DNA from: Euborellia annulipes
Lineage: Eukaryota; Arthropoda; Insecta; Dermaptera; Anisolabididae
Assembly (NCBI GenBank): GCA_023213315.1
Contig: JAKCPI010025392.1
Coordinates: forward strand, 60,865 to 124,864
Length of the DNA: 64,000 nt
Reading direction: 5' to 3'
Position numbers and translations under genes: made by a program. Under the pieces are notes generated by a model. It did not search any database. It was not told the DNA's origin and saw nothing but the letters and a program-made list of their open reading frames with translations. Within the stretch, counting starts at the first letter, position 1; every line of letters starts with the position of its first letter. Below, in pieces: positions 21,501-26,829 of this stretch.

Positions 21501-23138
21501 TTTGTTTACCCATATTCAGTCCTTCAAAATTGTTAAAGTCCCGGAGTTGGTCAATAGGGTAATACATGTGTTTATGTATCATATGTCCTGGCGAGTTGGG
21601 CCATCGAAATGATCATTCTCACTTAGTAAGTATGATGGCCCAACTCGCCAGGACATATGATACATAAACACATGTATTGCCCTATTGCCCAACTCCGGGA
21701 CTTTAACAATTTTGAAGGACTGAAGAGGGGTAAATAAAATTCAACCGAAACGTCTAGTTGAATTGTATTAAATCGGAGGCTTTTAATTTTGGCTGCACCT
21801 GCTCCTTCTCCTGTCTATAGAAAAACAGCCACTGACTTCATTGATTTAAATTTGTATTCAATAATGATTAGAACAATTTGGAATATGGATATCAATCGCT
21901 CAGAGGCCCACATCTTGAGGGTATGTGGATTAGGACCACGAGCTACCCGAGCTGGGATAGACAGTTCTTTTGTTCTTTGTGTTTGTCTCTTCCTTCAATA
22001 TTTTCAATAGTCATCAGACCATGTGGCGGTCCGGCCTGTTCTATTCTTTCCGGTCGCAAAAACACATGAATGCCGCCGACCCCGCACCGCAAGAATAAAG
22101 GCAAGGACAGAAGAAGAAGGTATATGTATATCAAGTAAAAGGTAGCATAATGGGTCATAAATAAGTCTCGTGAAATGAAAAAAAAAAAAATAATTAGCAG
22201 TAAAATTGATAGAAAAACAGCATTGAATATTAGAGTTTGATTTTTGCTTGAGATTTTAGTAGGAATTTTCTTATTTTCTTCAGTTAAGTTACATAAATTG
22301 ATTGATTGACATAGTGGATTTTTGAGTGCATGTTTATGACTGCACAATAAAAATGCATTTCACACAAAAGTGGAGAATATGTGTTTAATAGGTTGACTTT
22401 TCAATTTAGAAAATAACAAGAAACACAGCTAATACTTAAAGATCAAATCTAGTTGTTTAGAGATTAGCAAATCTAGTTAGTTCCAATCTCTTCTAGTTAG
22501 AGATTGAGCTTAAAATGTATTTAAAATAATTAGCTATCAATTAATGAATGGATAATAGATGTCTTTAAATTAATATTCATATTTTATCTTCTAGAAAATA
22601 CAAGTAAATGTCTGTGATTCATTTTGAGGAAAGTTCTCCTTTATTAAATTTTAACTGGCTTTTTTCAGCCCCCTTTACTTTACTAATAATTTTTTTTTTA
22701 ATTAATTTTTCTAGTTAAGAAAATATTAGAAGGTAACTAGTTGATTTAAATTCTAGGAAATCTAGGTTAAAAATTAACCCTATAAAACTTATTTGACTGA
22801 CAAATAAATTGAAAAATCTAATAAAATGAATTTTTAAATGTGACAAATACAAACCCTTTCAAAGTGTTGTTGATTATTTTTCATATATTTTATAACATCT
22901 TCCCGAACTTGGGTGTGTTTATTTTGCGTGTGAAAAAGCTGCAAGTGCATAAAACAATATTATAAATAAAAGTATAAAAAAAGTTGTAAAAATTTTAAAA
23001 TACCTGTTCTGCAACTGCCCGAAAAAGACAGGATCCATCTCTTGCAATATGTTTCCTATAAAAGCCTTTACTATCAAGCCATTGGTCCATTGGATCACGA
23101 CCTTTATTTATTGTAACTTTTCTTGGGGTCATATTCAT
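3227..23138 (-). CDS. otu: otu/OTUD4-like OTU-Tudor protein, 13 coding exons
   Basis: Whole-gene span; exons are listed separately. The product is about 765 residues. Residues about 15-165 form an OTU deubiquitinase-type domain, with D34 and C37 in the [13 protein letters not shown] motif. Residues about 205-256 match the conserved Otu block '[15 protein letters not shown]'. Residues about 290-345 form a Tudor domain. Residues 372-765 are a low-complexity Ser/Pro/Tyr-rich tail containing [10 protein letters not shown] (549-558), also found in OTUD4 and Drosophila Otu. Family members act on ubiquitin, bind RNA and RNP granules, and in flies serve oogenesis; those roles are known for relatives and only inferred here. 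All 12 introns have GT and AG ends and run from 65 bp to about 3.9 kb, the long ones filled with transposons. There are two oddities. The catalytic His position is Gln (Q141). An A6 run in exon 6 (15711-15716) shifts the frame by one base. The start could be M1 or M3, which lie two codons apart. Confidence 0.9.
3690..3905 (+). repeat. CTGGTGTGA repeat family, 3' part
   Basis: It aligns by eye with 43850-44030 and 50870-51130, including the shared words AGTACTAGTACTTT-like, TTCAAAAGCTT-like and 'CCTCAAAACGTG'. The 5' half of the element is missing. Confidence 0.65.
3948..4063. mobile_element. Short hAT-like MITE (CAGGGGCGTA ends)
   Basis: The ends CAGGGGCGTATTTAG and TATACGCCCCTG are inverted repeats. 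The interior has a G16-type run and a C9-type run that would pair in a foldback. The flanking 8-mers do not match well, so the insertion is old or the boundary is off by a few bases. Confidence 0.55.
4385..4565. mobile_element. Rearranged mariner-like fragment
   Basis: It carries the terminal word TTTTGTTGTATCAGCTTT also seen at 5158-5174. A block on the opposite strand encodes [10 protein letters not shown], which matches [10 protein letters not shown] in the transposase remnant at 5356-5607. The inconsistent orientation of the two parts shows an internal inversion or two independent fragments. Confidence 0.55.
4590..4952 (+). mobile_element. Truncated Helitron-like element
   Basis: It starts TCTTTATTATATATAA and includes ACTGAACCGATTTTGATG, a block common near the 5' end of animal Helitrons. 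No 3' hairpin and CTRR end is seen before the next Helitron begins at 4953. Its distal part shares 'GGTTGCCATGGTAACAAA' with the CTGGTGTGA repeat family. Confidence 0.45.
4953..5121 (+). mobile_element. 169-bp non-autonomous Helitron
   Basis: The 5' end TCTCTATATATAAAA follows an A, and the 3' end CTAG precedes a T, which is the Helitron A/T target rule. Just before the CTAG, at 5091-5113, lies an 11-bp perfect hairpin with a GAA loop (AAAGCCCCGCC paired with GGCGGGGCTTT). There is no Rep/helicase gene, so it would need an autonomous partner. The GC-rich 3' half resembles 12060-12150. Confidence 0.8.
5155..5612 (-). pseudogene. Mariner-family transposase remnant
   Basis: The minus strand encodes [16 protein letters not shown], the mariner second catalytic-Asp motif (HDNAPAH). 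After a frame change come words resembling [10 protein letters not shown], the third catalytic region. Only the C-terminal third of the usual roughly 345 residues survives, and frameshifts break it. The right flank at 5122-5149 is an (AT)n run. It is dead and lies in intron 12 of the otu-like gene, in the same orientation. Confidence 0.75.
6285..6950 (-). repeat. CTGGTGTGA repeat family, near full-length copy
   Basis: This is the best minus-oriented copy, about 660 bp and flanked on both sides by (TA)n. One end has the inverted pair CTGGTGTGA...TCACACCAG around 6870-6945, and the other has CTTTCTCTTACCTATG. The interior holds GGTTGCCATGGTAACAAA and a run of T- and A-rich blocks seen in other copies. 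It has no coding capacity. The class is uncertain. Confidence 0.75.
7448..7564 (-). CDS. otu: otu-like exon 12
   Basis: This 117-bp exon lies between TAACAG and GTAAAT. It completes Asn636 and encodes residues 637-674, an acidic Tyr/Pro/His-rich stretch ending WTPHGD. Phase 1 at both ends fits its neighbours. Confidence 0.85.
7565..8226 (-). other. otu: otu-like intron 11
   Basis: This 662-bp AT-rich intron runs from GTAAAC to TAACAG on the minus strand. The block at 7880-7935 ('AAAGCATTTATCATTTC') is repeated at 6953-6990, so short repeat material is present. I see nothing else. Confidence 0.7.
8227..8458 (-). CDS. otu: otu-like exon 11, polyproline
   Basis: The acceptor is a T run plus AG, and the donor is CCAA|GTAAAC. 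It encodes residues 559-635, starting [13 protein letters not shown] and containing a Pro8 tract ([12 protein letters not shown]). Reading on past the donor would reach a stop at 8207. The conserved phase with exon 12 supports the splice. Confidence 0.85.
9052..9128. repeat. Small palindrome with CGAAACGT-type arms
   Basis: The arms read TTACGTTTCGGCCACTCATT on the left and its near reverse complement, with GCCCGAAACGTTGTAA, on the right, around a short loop. It resembles the hammerhead palindromes elsewhere but lacks a recognisable CTGANGA box. Confidence 0.5.
9357..9620. mobile_element. hAT MITE, 264 bp, with 8-bp target duplication
   Basis: The ends CAAGGGCGGAT and ATCCGCCCTTG are perfect inverted repeats. 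The flanking 8-mers at 9349-9356 and 9621-9628 are both CTTCCCAC, a hAT-size target-site duplication. The interior is AT-rich with G and C runs near the ends. Related copies lie at 1404-1656 and 63134-63388, with a fragment at 52712-52770. The clean duplication suggests a relatively recent insertion. Confidence 0.88.
9636..9876. mobile_element. Second hAT MITE, 241 bp, with 8-bp target duplication
   Basis: The ends CAGGGCCGGAACTAGG and CCTAGATCCGGCCCTG are inverted repeats. The flanking 8-mers at 9628-9635 and 9877-9884 are both CCTGGTTA. The interior is itself foldback-like (GCCGCCCC blocks on both sides). It inserted next to the duplication of the preceding MITE. Confidence 0.88.
9970..10383 (-). 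CDS. otu: otu-like exon 10, Ser/Thr/Pro-rich with LRFYYNLG motif
   Basis: This 414-bp, phase-0 exon lies between TTTCAG and CAG|GTAATT. It encodes residues 421-558. The first 115 residues are low complexity in Ser, Thr, Pro, Gln and Asn. The end, [18 protein letters not shown], matches the LP.D...LR(F/Y)(F/Y)(F/Y)NLG block shared by OTUD4 and Drosophila Otu. That motif strongly supports orthology. Confidence 0.92.
10690..10800 (-). mobile_element. Penelope-like relic with hammerhead-like core
   Basis: On the minus strand, CTGATGA (10783-10789) is followed by a degenerate stem and loop and then CCGAAACGTC (near 10753-10763). The left flank has the 'CAGGAGAGACTCTATCAAATTA' style of end seen at 16310-16340. 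Only one arm is present. Confidence 0.55.
10875..11075 (+). mobile_element. tRNA-derived SINE, family B
   Basis: The segment shares 'GATTACGGAGTC', 'GAAGTCTCAACACG' and 'CTTTTAGGGTAGG'-type blocks with 33205-33375. A B-box-like GGGGTCGAATCC is at 10930-10941. Two copies with the same internal promoter-like box indicate a tRNA-derived SINE. The 5' limit is approximate. Confidence 0.6.
11085..11190 (-). mobile_element. Penelope-like relic with hammerhead-like core
   Basis: Minus strand: CTGAAGA (11172-11178), then GG...CC pairing across about 18 nt, then CGAAACGTGTT (about 11144-11154). In hammerhead numbering, A15.1-C pairs with G-U16.1 around a two-base loop, leaving T as the base before cleavage. 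The single arm carries the ACCTGCATCTCGAAAACTCC flank on the left. Confidence 0.6.
11354..12152 (+). mobile_element. Degenerate Helitron-like element
   Basis: The 5' end TCATACTATAATATA followed by GAGCTAGCCAGTGACTTCC recurs at 33727, 34346 and, inverted, near 43245-43285. The 3' region shares GGCGAGCAAGGGG and CAGGGG.CGCAGCCCC with the Helitron at 4953-5121, including a decayed terminal hairpin near 12120-12140. The interior is GC-rich at 11560-11760. No helicase domain is seen. Confidence 0.5.
12222..12275 (+). repeat. Degenerate hammerhead-like core
   Basis: CTCAAGA (12229-12235; one base from CTGAAGA) is followed by TGGC...GCC pairing and then GAAACGTATTGC. This is the same core as the minus-strand copy at 11141-11182, with which it could form a distant inverted pair around the Helitron-like segment. 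Confidence 0.45.
12608..13079. mobile_element. pogo/Tigger-like MITE
   Basis: The terminal repeats are ACAATAGAATCCCGATTATTCG-like on the left and CGAATTATCGGGATTCCACTGT-like on the right, next to TA. This end sequence (CAGT.GAATCCCGATAATTCG) is typical of pogo/Tigger families. A second copy with the same ends is at 33110-33640. It has no transposase. Confidence 0.72.
13086..13307. mobile_element. Internally deleted mariner element
   Basis: The ends ACGAGGGTGGTCTGAAAAGT and AACTTTTCAGACCACTCTCGT are mariner-type inverted repeats flanked by TA. Inside, 13126-13200 still reads as the C-terminal end of a mariner transposase ([11 protein letters not shown]...EHR.EKCV) with stops. About 1 kb of the usual 1.3 kb is gone. 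Confidence 0.82.
13318..13553. mobile_element. Tigger-like MITE with AATCCGG ends
   Basis: ACAGTAGTCTTACTAATCCG on the left mirrors CGGATTAGCAAGACTCTACTGT-like sequence on the right, next to TA dinucleotides. Internal GGCATTCCGGC-like blocks add sub-terminal pairing. It is short and non-coding, and is the third element of the cluster. Confidence 0.7.
13702..13847 (-). CDS. otu: otu-like exon 9, basic Ser/Lys-rich linker
   Basis: The 146-bp exon lies between ATTTTAG and GCT|GTAAAT. It completes Val372 and encodes residues 373-420, including [17 protein letters not shown], a basic Ser-rich stretch that could bind RNA or be phosphorylated (inference). The phase fits both neighbours. Confidence 0.85.
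13920..14041 (-). CDS. otu: otu-like exon 8, end of Tudor domain
   Basis: It completes Lys331 and encodes residues 332-371, beginning [12 protein letters not shown]. This matches the end of the Otu Tudor domain in flies (VPYESLHPLP). It then becomes Asn-rich. The intron to exon 9 is only 72 bp. Confidence 0.9.
14345..14904. mobile_element. piggyBac-like MITE with TTAA duplication
   Basis: The ends AGGCCGCCATACACG and GGTGTATGGGGGCCT are inverted repeats. TTAA lies on both sides (14341-14344 and 14905-14908), the piggyBac target rule. Sub-terminal blocks (CTTCAAGGAAATT / AATTTCCTCAAGG) are also inverted. A tRNA-derived SINE interrupts it at 14527-14675, so the MITE is older than the SINE. Confidence 0.68.
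14527..14675 (-). mobile_element. tRNA-derived SINE, family C
   Basis: On the minus strand it has an A-box-like CCTGTGGCTCAGAG and a B-box-like AGGGTTCGCTTCC. Its tail contains AAATGGGCTTAGATGTCGAA. That tail is shared with other SINEs in the window. It lies inside the piggyBac-like MITE. Confidence 0.65.
15154..15379 (-). CDS. otu: otu-like exon 7, Tudor core
   Basis: It encodes residues 257-330 between TATTAG and AAAA|GTATTA. The Tudor core reads [20 protein letters not shown] and then [12 protein letters not shown], matching fly Otu (FKVGAKCKV, CHVFVERIGKE). Just upstream is HCPGCICN (268-275) with three Cys, which I do not recall from relatives. Skipping this 226-bp exon would shift the frame. 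Confidence 0.93.
15590..15745 (-). CDS. otu: otu-like exon 6, conserved linker, with a one-base frameshift
   Basis: The exon lies between ATTACAG and GAG|GTAAAA. It encodes the most conserved non-OTU block, [20 protein letters not shown] followed by [15 protein letters not shown], nearly matching fly Otu ([22 protein letters not shown]). Entered from exon 5 in phase 2, it starts [10 protein letters not shown] but loses frame at A6 (plus-strand T6 at 15711-15716). With five A the frame runs straight into LNVRELL, and the whole gene sums to a multiple of three. Confidence 0.88.
15861..15925. mobile_element. Truncated MITE end (CAGTGGCGCAACCAG)
   Basis: A single hAT-style end followed by a G-rich then C-rich block that can fold back. 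The other terminus was not found. Confidence 0.4.
16062..16257 (-). mobile_element. tRNA-derived SINE, family C
   Basis: The minus strand has ATAGCTCAGTGGTAGAG (a good A box) and AAGGGTTTGCATCCCG (B box), as in a tRNA head. A tail with ATTGGATTGGCTACCAATTC then runs toward 16062. The head is long and AT-tailed, so it is a SINE and not a functional tRNA. Confidence 0.7.
16290..16475. mobile_element. Hammerhead-type palindrome, rearranged core
   Basis: The left arm runs from GCAGCCAGG to ACGTTTCGGCTTAA and the right arm from AAAGCCGAAACGTTTCC to CTTGCTGGCTAC. Together they form an inverted repeat of about 60 bp per arm around a short loop. The CTGANGA boxes are damaged. Outer ends match those of 19128-19450. 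Confidence 0.65.
16590..16860 (+). pseudogene. Degenerate Tc1/mariner-superfamily transposase fragment
   Basis: Two frames together show a QQDG.T-like motif near 16628-16650 and [21 protein letters not shown] at about 16700-16765. These are the second and third catalytic regions of a DD(34-39)D transposase often seen in insects (QQDGATPHT...RSPDL.PLDFFLWG). Stops and frameshifts kill it. No terminal repeats were found. Confidence 0.6.
16911..17172. mobile_element. TIR element with TTCACGAACAAT ends
   Basis: AAGGGGTTTATTCACGAACAAT on the left is mirrored imperfectly by ATTGCTCGTGTACAGGCTCC on the right. Internal words such as ATTGCC and CAATATTG repeat in both orientations. An open frame crossing it on the minus strand looks incidental. 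Confidence 0.45.
17614..18022. mobile_element. 409-bp TIR element beside exon 5
   Basis: The left end ATATGTGATGCGGAAAGTG and its continuation to 17650 are mirrored at 17983-18022 (CATTTTCCGCATCACATAT), about 38 bp with few mismatches. It ends 24 bp from the exon 5 donor on the minus strand, close enough to affect splicing context. Confidence 0.65.
18047..18182 (-). CDS. otu: otu-like exon 5, end of OTU domain
   Basis: It lies between ATTTTAG and AACAG|GTATGT. It completes Ser159 and encodes 160-203, [20 protein letters not shown] followed by QKMLHDK. It matches OTUD4 (LLYELLYEKVF) and fly Otu (AFKLLYQKLFKLPDVSFAVE). It ends in phase 2. Confidence 0.93.
18425..18677 (-). mobile_element. tRNA-derived SINE, family A
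   Basis: The minus-strand head has TGTAGGGGTTAGCGTGCTGG (A box) and CGCGGGTTCGGATTCC (B box). A body with a short hairpin (AAGCCATTTGG...CCAAATGGCTTA) follows. The tail contains GGCCTAAGTTGCCGAAAAG and a (GTGTGA)-like end. Other copies are at 37002, 46652 and 61836. Confidence 0.82.
19128..19450. mobile_element. Hammerhead palindrome, inverted pair
   Basis: The arms of about 130 bp are inverted around a 60-bp centre. Left arm, minus strand: CTGAAGA (19234-19240), TGGC...GCC stem, then CGAAACG (19207-19212). Right arm, plus strand: CTGAAGC (19351-19357, one base off), TGAC...GTC stem, GAAAC (19383-19387). Outer ends share AGCCAGGAAGGTAGCC. This is the form expected of non-autonomous Penelope-like copies. 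Confidence 0.72.
20170..20385 (-). repeat. CTGGTGTGA repeat family, 5' part
   Basis: It contains TGGTTGCCATGATAACAAA, AAAAAATCTGGCG and the terminal GACCAGTCACACCAGA. It is the 5' third of the element in minus orientation; the rest is absent. Confidence 0.7.
20925..21082 (-). CDS. otu: otu-like exon 4, OTU domain with His-to-Gln
   Basis: The exon lies between TTTCAG and CCAAT|GTAATT. It completes Arg106 and encodes 107-158, including [24 protein letters not shown]4 reads VLLCFSNGNHYDIVYPI here, so the catalytic His aligns with Gln141 (codon CAA at 20977-20979, minus strand). The surrounding Cys-Phe, Asp and Tyr are kept. Confidence 0.93.
21157..21254 (-). CDS. otu: otu-like exon 3
   Basis: This 98-bp exon between TTTCAG and ATAG|GTAAAA encodes residues 74-105, [15 protein letters not shown] through ELNAIAFLY. 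It matches the OTU-domain middle (FEEYLKRL...QVEISALSLMYR in OTUD4). The following intron is only 74 bp. Confidence 0.92.
21436..21800. mobile_element. Long hammerhead palindrome
   Basis: The arms of about 165 bp are inverted with high identity. Right arm, plus strand: CTGAAGA (21720-21726), GG...CC stem, CCGAAACGTCTAGTT, a full hammerhead-type core. Left arm, minus strand: CTGAATA (21513-21519, one base off), ACCGAAACGTC. The outer ends share GAGCAGGTGCAG / AGGTGCAGGC. Even the central ATGTGTTTATGTATC blocks are paired, so the whole unit is a near-complete inverted duplication. Confidence 0.75.
21889..22095 (-). repeat. Interspersed repeat, family E
   Basis: It shares GGCCTGTTCTATT, ACGAGCTACCCGAGCT and TTGTCTCTTCC with the inverted copy at 57795-58020 and a fragment at 39748-39800. 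It is GC-richer than its surroundings. Its class is unknown, and no terminal repeats are clear. Confidence 0.6.
22855..22938 (-). CDS. otu: otu-like exon 2
   Basis: This 84-bp, phase-0 exon between TTGCAG and AAAGG|GTTTGT encodes residues 46-73, [20 protein letters not shown] followed by NNQQHFER. It matches VLHSQSRHVEVRMACIHYL in OTUD4. Confidence 0.93.
23004..23138 (-). CDS. otu: otu-like exon 1, start and catalytic Cys
   Basis: It encodes residues 1-45 and ends [26 protein letters not shown] leads into CLFRAVAEQ, the OTU Asp-x-x-Cys box with D34 and C37. Two ATGs lie two codons apart (23136-23138, 23130-23132); I take the first. The 65-bp intron that follows is the shortest in the gene. 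Upstream sequence is AT-rich; a 5' UTR exon may exist farther out. Confidence 0.93.
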
Positions 23139-23930
23139 AAATATACTCTTTAAAATATTTCAATATATATTTTAAAGTATAAATAGTATTTAGCTTGAAA
23201 ATATTAGATGTAAAATTAAATATATAAGAAACTTTTGATATGAAATAAATGAGTTAAAAAAAATAAAAAAAAAAAAAGATGGCTTCCATTGATACTAAAA
23301 ATTCCCAGAGTGACATTGAATTTAAAAAAAAGAATACAATTTCAATATTAATGTAAAGGAAAAATTCTATTGGTGAATAAATGGATGACGTCTTTTATAA
23401 TGATTTATTTAGAATTTTTATTGAAGAAAAATATTAAACAATAATTTGAGCTGTTGATTTCAAGTTCTTTTTATGGAAAAATTGAGTTAGGGATAATTCT
23501 CAGTACAAAATAACATAAACTTTATGTTTTTAATCAATTAAGCATAAATATCTTCTTTTTTTTTTTAAATAAGTACACATTTGTTACTAGAAATTTATAA
23601 GGTCTACGATTATGTTGATTTTGAAAGTGAGGCAAATCTAATATTAAAAAAAAAAAAAAAGAAATGAAAACAATATTAATTTTATTTATTTAAATATATT
23701 TTTTTAATTATTTTTTATTCAAAATCAGCGCATTCTTACTTGACCAACTACCGTAATTTTGGCCAATAGCGGCCAATTTTGGAAATAAGGATTCGAAAAA
23801 CAAATTCAAGATTATGATAAATTAAATAAAAATTTCCTCAAATATAATGTATTTTGAGTAAAAGATAGCCTATTTTTCTCAATCTCTGGGGGAGGGGGGG
23901 GGGGTAATTACCCCCTTTACCCGCCTCCGT
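23139..23930. other. Upstream flank of the otu-like gene
   Basis: This AT-rich sequence should contain the 5' UTR and promoter of the minus-strand gene. I see no convincing initiator or TATA element above the AT background. A G-rich MITE begins at its right edge (23880). Confidence 0.4.
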
Positions 23931-23940
23931 GCCATGTGAT
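23885..23940. mobile_element. MITE remnant with G12 and GTAATTACCCCC
   Basis: The GGTAATTACCCCCTTTACCC block is shared with the GGGCGGAT hAT MITEs (9380, 63160). Only one end survives. Confidence 0.45.
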
Positions 23941-23962
23941 TTTTGGCGCGCGTGCGCGCCAG

Positions 23963-24192
23963 CTCCCCGAGCGTAACTAGAGAATTTGGCTGGGGTGGGC
24001 CATGGGACCATACATCCTCGCTTGGGGGGGGGGGGGGGGGGGCAAGGGACCAGCTATCTTCCGGGGGGCCTGGAAAGCCCCCATATTTTCTCAATTTTTC
24101 CTGGGGGATGGAGCTTTCTGGGGGGGGGGGGGGCACGAACCTTCTGGGAGAGCCAGCCCCCCCCTCCCGGCACCCTCCTAGTTACGCCCATG
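23963..24192. mobile_element. G-rich MITE, GGCGTAACTAG family
   Basis: The ends GAGCGTAACTAGAGAATTTG and CTCCTAGTTACGCCCATG are inverted repeats. Inside are G18 and G15-type runs. The copy at 26525-26670 shares TGGCTGGG, CCATGGGACCAGCTAT and TTTTCTCAATTTTTC. Proline/glycine-rich frames here are artefacts. Confidence 0.6.
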
Positions 24193-24231
24193 TCCTCCAT
24201 TCACATGAGGTATAAAAAACAGTTAAGGATT

Positions 24232-25636
24232 TAAAAAAAAAGTGCAGGAGGTGGATTTGAACTCGCGAAGTTTGGTTCCGTGAGAATGAAAAAAAAATAT
24301 GAGGACGAATTAACCACTTGAGCCACACTTTATTTAAATGATAAAGAGACAAATTAGCCATATAAGAAACATGAAATAAAAGAAGTATTAAAAAAATTTT
24401 AATATTCCACATATGATATATCATTTTTCATTACTTTTTATGCGAATTAATAATTTATAATCGAAATGTCAATAGCTTGCATAGTTTTCAAATAATTCAA
24501 TGGGCAAACGTCAGATTGTGAATGCCTTAATGTAATTAAACAAAAAACTCTATCTAATATATGATACAGGTCATTAATTCTTGAATTCCCCCTGATTCCA
24601 GAGAACTAAACCCCTTTTAATTATATGATCTAATTTGGGAGTTATTGGCGATCAAAGTTAAGCTTATTTTCGACCTTAATAATGACATCAACATTCAATT
24701 TTCTATATTATCGAAAAAGCTTAAGACGGGCGGTAGGGGGGGGGGGGGGGGGGGCCGGGGGGAAGGGGGGGAAAAAAAAAAAAAAAAAAAAAAAAAAAGG
24801 GGTTTAGCATTGTCTGATTAAAACCAAATTTTTACCAGAGATTTATAATTAAAAAATGAGTTTTTTTCTAAAGTTTCATTGAAATTGGTAAAGAAATAAA
24901 TAAAATATTGACTATTTTGTAAATTGAGTTTTAGAATTCGGGATCCTGGATAGGTAAAGAGAGCGTTCTATGAACCGGCTCTAGGCTTGCAACTGAGATC
25001 CCAAATTCTAAAACTCAATTTACAAAATAGTTAATATTTTATTTATTTCTTTACCAATCTCATTGAAACTTTAGAAAAAAACTCATTTTTTAATTATAAA
25101 TCTCTGGTAAAAATTTGGTTTTAATCAGACAATGCTAAATAATCTTTTTCGATAATATAGAAAATTGAGTGTGGATGTCATTAAGGTCGAAAATAGTCTT
25201 AACTTTGATCGCCAATAACTCCCAAATTAGATCATATAATTAAAAGAGGTTTAGTTCTCTGGAATCAGGGGGAATTCAAGAATTAATGACATGTATCATA
25301 TGTTAGATAGAGTTTTTGGTTTAATTACATCAAGGCATAAACAATCTGACGTTTACCCATTGAATTATTTGAAAACCATGCATGCCATTGAGTTTTTTAT
25401 TATAAATTATTAATCCCGAAAAAAAGTAATAAAAAATGATATATCATATGTGGAATATTAAAATTTTTTTAATACTTTTTTTTTAATATTTCTTATATGG
25501 CTTATTTTTCCCTTAATCAATTAATTAAAGTGTGGCTCAAGTGGTTAATTCGTCCTCATGGAATCTATATTTTTTTCCATACTCACGTAATCAAACTTCG
25601 CGAGTTCAAATCCACTTCATGCACATTTTTTTAAAA
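24232..25636. repeat. 1.4-kb inverted repeat with tRNA-like outer ends
   Basis: The left arm at 24232-24946 and the right arm at 24996-25636 are reverse complements over about 640 bases, with only scattered mismatches by eye and a 49-bp spacer. Each outer end has a tRNA-like head: minus strand at 24241-24332 and plus strand at 25527-25622, with TGGCTCAAGTGGTTAATTCG (A box) and GAGTTCAAATCC (B box). The left arm alone carries a G/A homopolymer insert at 24729-24798. A transcript would fold into a very long hairpin. Confidence 0.85.
24729..24798. repeat. Poly-G then poly-A tract inside the left arm
   Basis: About 40 bases of nearly pure G are followed by about 28 A. The right arm has only a few bases at the matching place (about 25137-25145). 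It is either an assembly or sequencing artefact at a hairpin or a real insertion. Confidence 0.8.
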
Positions 25637-25885
25637 ATTATATTATCAATTTCCTTTTATTTTTAATGCTAACTTATAATTTCATTTATCTCTCATTATA
25701 ACCAGAGAAAGGATTTATGGAATATAAATTTTGGTAACCCAACTTCGCGAGCTCAAATCCACCTATTGCACTTTTTTTTAAATCATATTATCAATTTCCT
25801 TTTATTTTTAATGCTAACTTATAATTTCATTTATCTGTCATTATAATGAGAGAAAGGATTTGAGGAATATAAATTTTGATTGGCC
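25633..25885. repeat. Tandem pair of about 145-bp units
   Basis: The block CAATTTCCTTTTATTTTTAA with TAATGCTAACTTATAATTTC occurs at 25645-25690 and 25790-25835. Each is preceded by AAATCCAC...GCAC and followed by GAGAAAGGATTT. The unit is the 3' continuation of the tRNA-like element at the end of the big inverted repeat, so it is a duplicated SINE body. Confidence 0.65.
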
Positions 25886-25954
25886 CCCAAGTGGGCGATT
25901 TGGGATATCAGGGGGGCAATAAATAATTTGGGGACGATTGGGGGCCAATGAAAG
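25878..25954. mobile_element. Tiny palindromic MITE (TTGGCCCCCAA)
   Basis: GATTGGCCCCCAAGTGGGCG faces GATTGGGGGCCAATG across about 75 bp, forming a foldback. No longer version was found. Confidence 0.45.
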
Positions 25955-25959
25955 AAAAG

Positions 25960-26500
25960 TAATTTATTAAAAAAATGTCGAAATCGCTTTCTCTAACTCG
26001 GTCCAGATCTTTAGGTTCTGCACAAGAGACTCCAGAATCTCATTGTTGTTAATAACACAGAGGAAAGAAGAGGCTAAAAATCGAAGATTTTAATGGGATC
26101 TTAACTGTGGATGAAGGGCAGAAACAATTTCTTCTCCAATGTATCGAAGTCCCAGTAAACGGTAGCAAACCGGGAGTGCAAGAAAGTTAATGGAATATTT
26201 ATTTAAATCTTTATTAAAAAGTGAATTTATTTTTTTGCCCTATTAAAAATGTCATTTGATAATTATGAGGCATAATTACACAAATTCATAAATATAATTT
26301 ACATTTTTTAATCCTTAATTTTTTTTTTCAATTTTTTCTCTATCTTTAAACATTCAAGTCCGATGCGGCACCTGTTAACCTTTATATAGGCCTATTGGAA
26401 AAATATTTGATACACTCCATTATTATGATAAAAGGAAAAAAATTGAGGGATGAGCGTTTAAATAAAATTAAAAAAATTTTCGACCTCCTCTATAAAAGGA
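25960..26500. other. Unrecognised stretch with weak coding character
   Basis: Between 25977 and 26185 codon use on the plus strand looks richer than the surroundings (for example EDFNGILTVDEGQKQFLLQC), but stops interrupt it. It may be a captured or decayed coding piece. From 26200 to 26500 it is plain AT-rich sequence. Confidence 0.25.
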
Positions 26501-26524
26501 CAACCCTAACTAATATATATACAT

Positions 26525-26680
26525 AGGCATGGGCGTAACTAGAGAATTTGGCTGGGAGGCCATGGGACCAGCTATTCTCCGGAGGGCCTGGAAAGCCCCA
26601 TATTTTCTCAATTTTTCTTGGGACAGGGAGCTTTCTGGAGGGGGGAGCCACGAGCCTTCTGGGGGGGGGGGGAATTGAAT
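26525..26680. mobile_element. Truncated GGCGTAACTAG MITE
   Basis: It begins CATGGGCGTAACTAGAGAAT and follows the 23963-24192 copy through the G12 run at 26660. The right inverted end is missing. Confidence 0.6.
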
Positions 26681-26829
26681 AAAAACAGACAGCCTTGCAA
26701 GCAAATGGTGTGCATAATTACAAGGCACCGCCGACAAGTGCTGCCTCTGGTGTCCATTCTATAAACCCTTTTGTTAAAATGAAATTAATATTTAATTTAA
26801 TCAAACAAATTTCATAAAATTAGTATAAA

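Larger units (their letters stand above)
21255..22854 (-). other. otu: otu-like intron 2
   Basis: This 1.6-kb intron holds one large hammerhead palindrome (21436-21800) and a family-E repeat (21889-22095). From 22100 to 22850 it is AT-rich. The words TCTAGTTAG and AGATTAG recur between 22440 and 22750 without a clear unit. Confidence 0.7.

Noticed and set aside
23879..24234. Proline-rich and glycine-rich open frames
   Set aside because: They come from G and C homopolymers in a MITE and occur on both strands at once.
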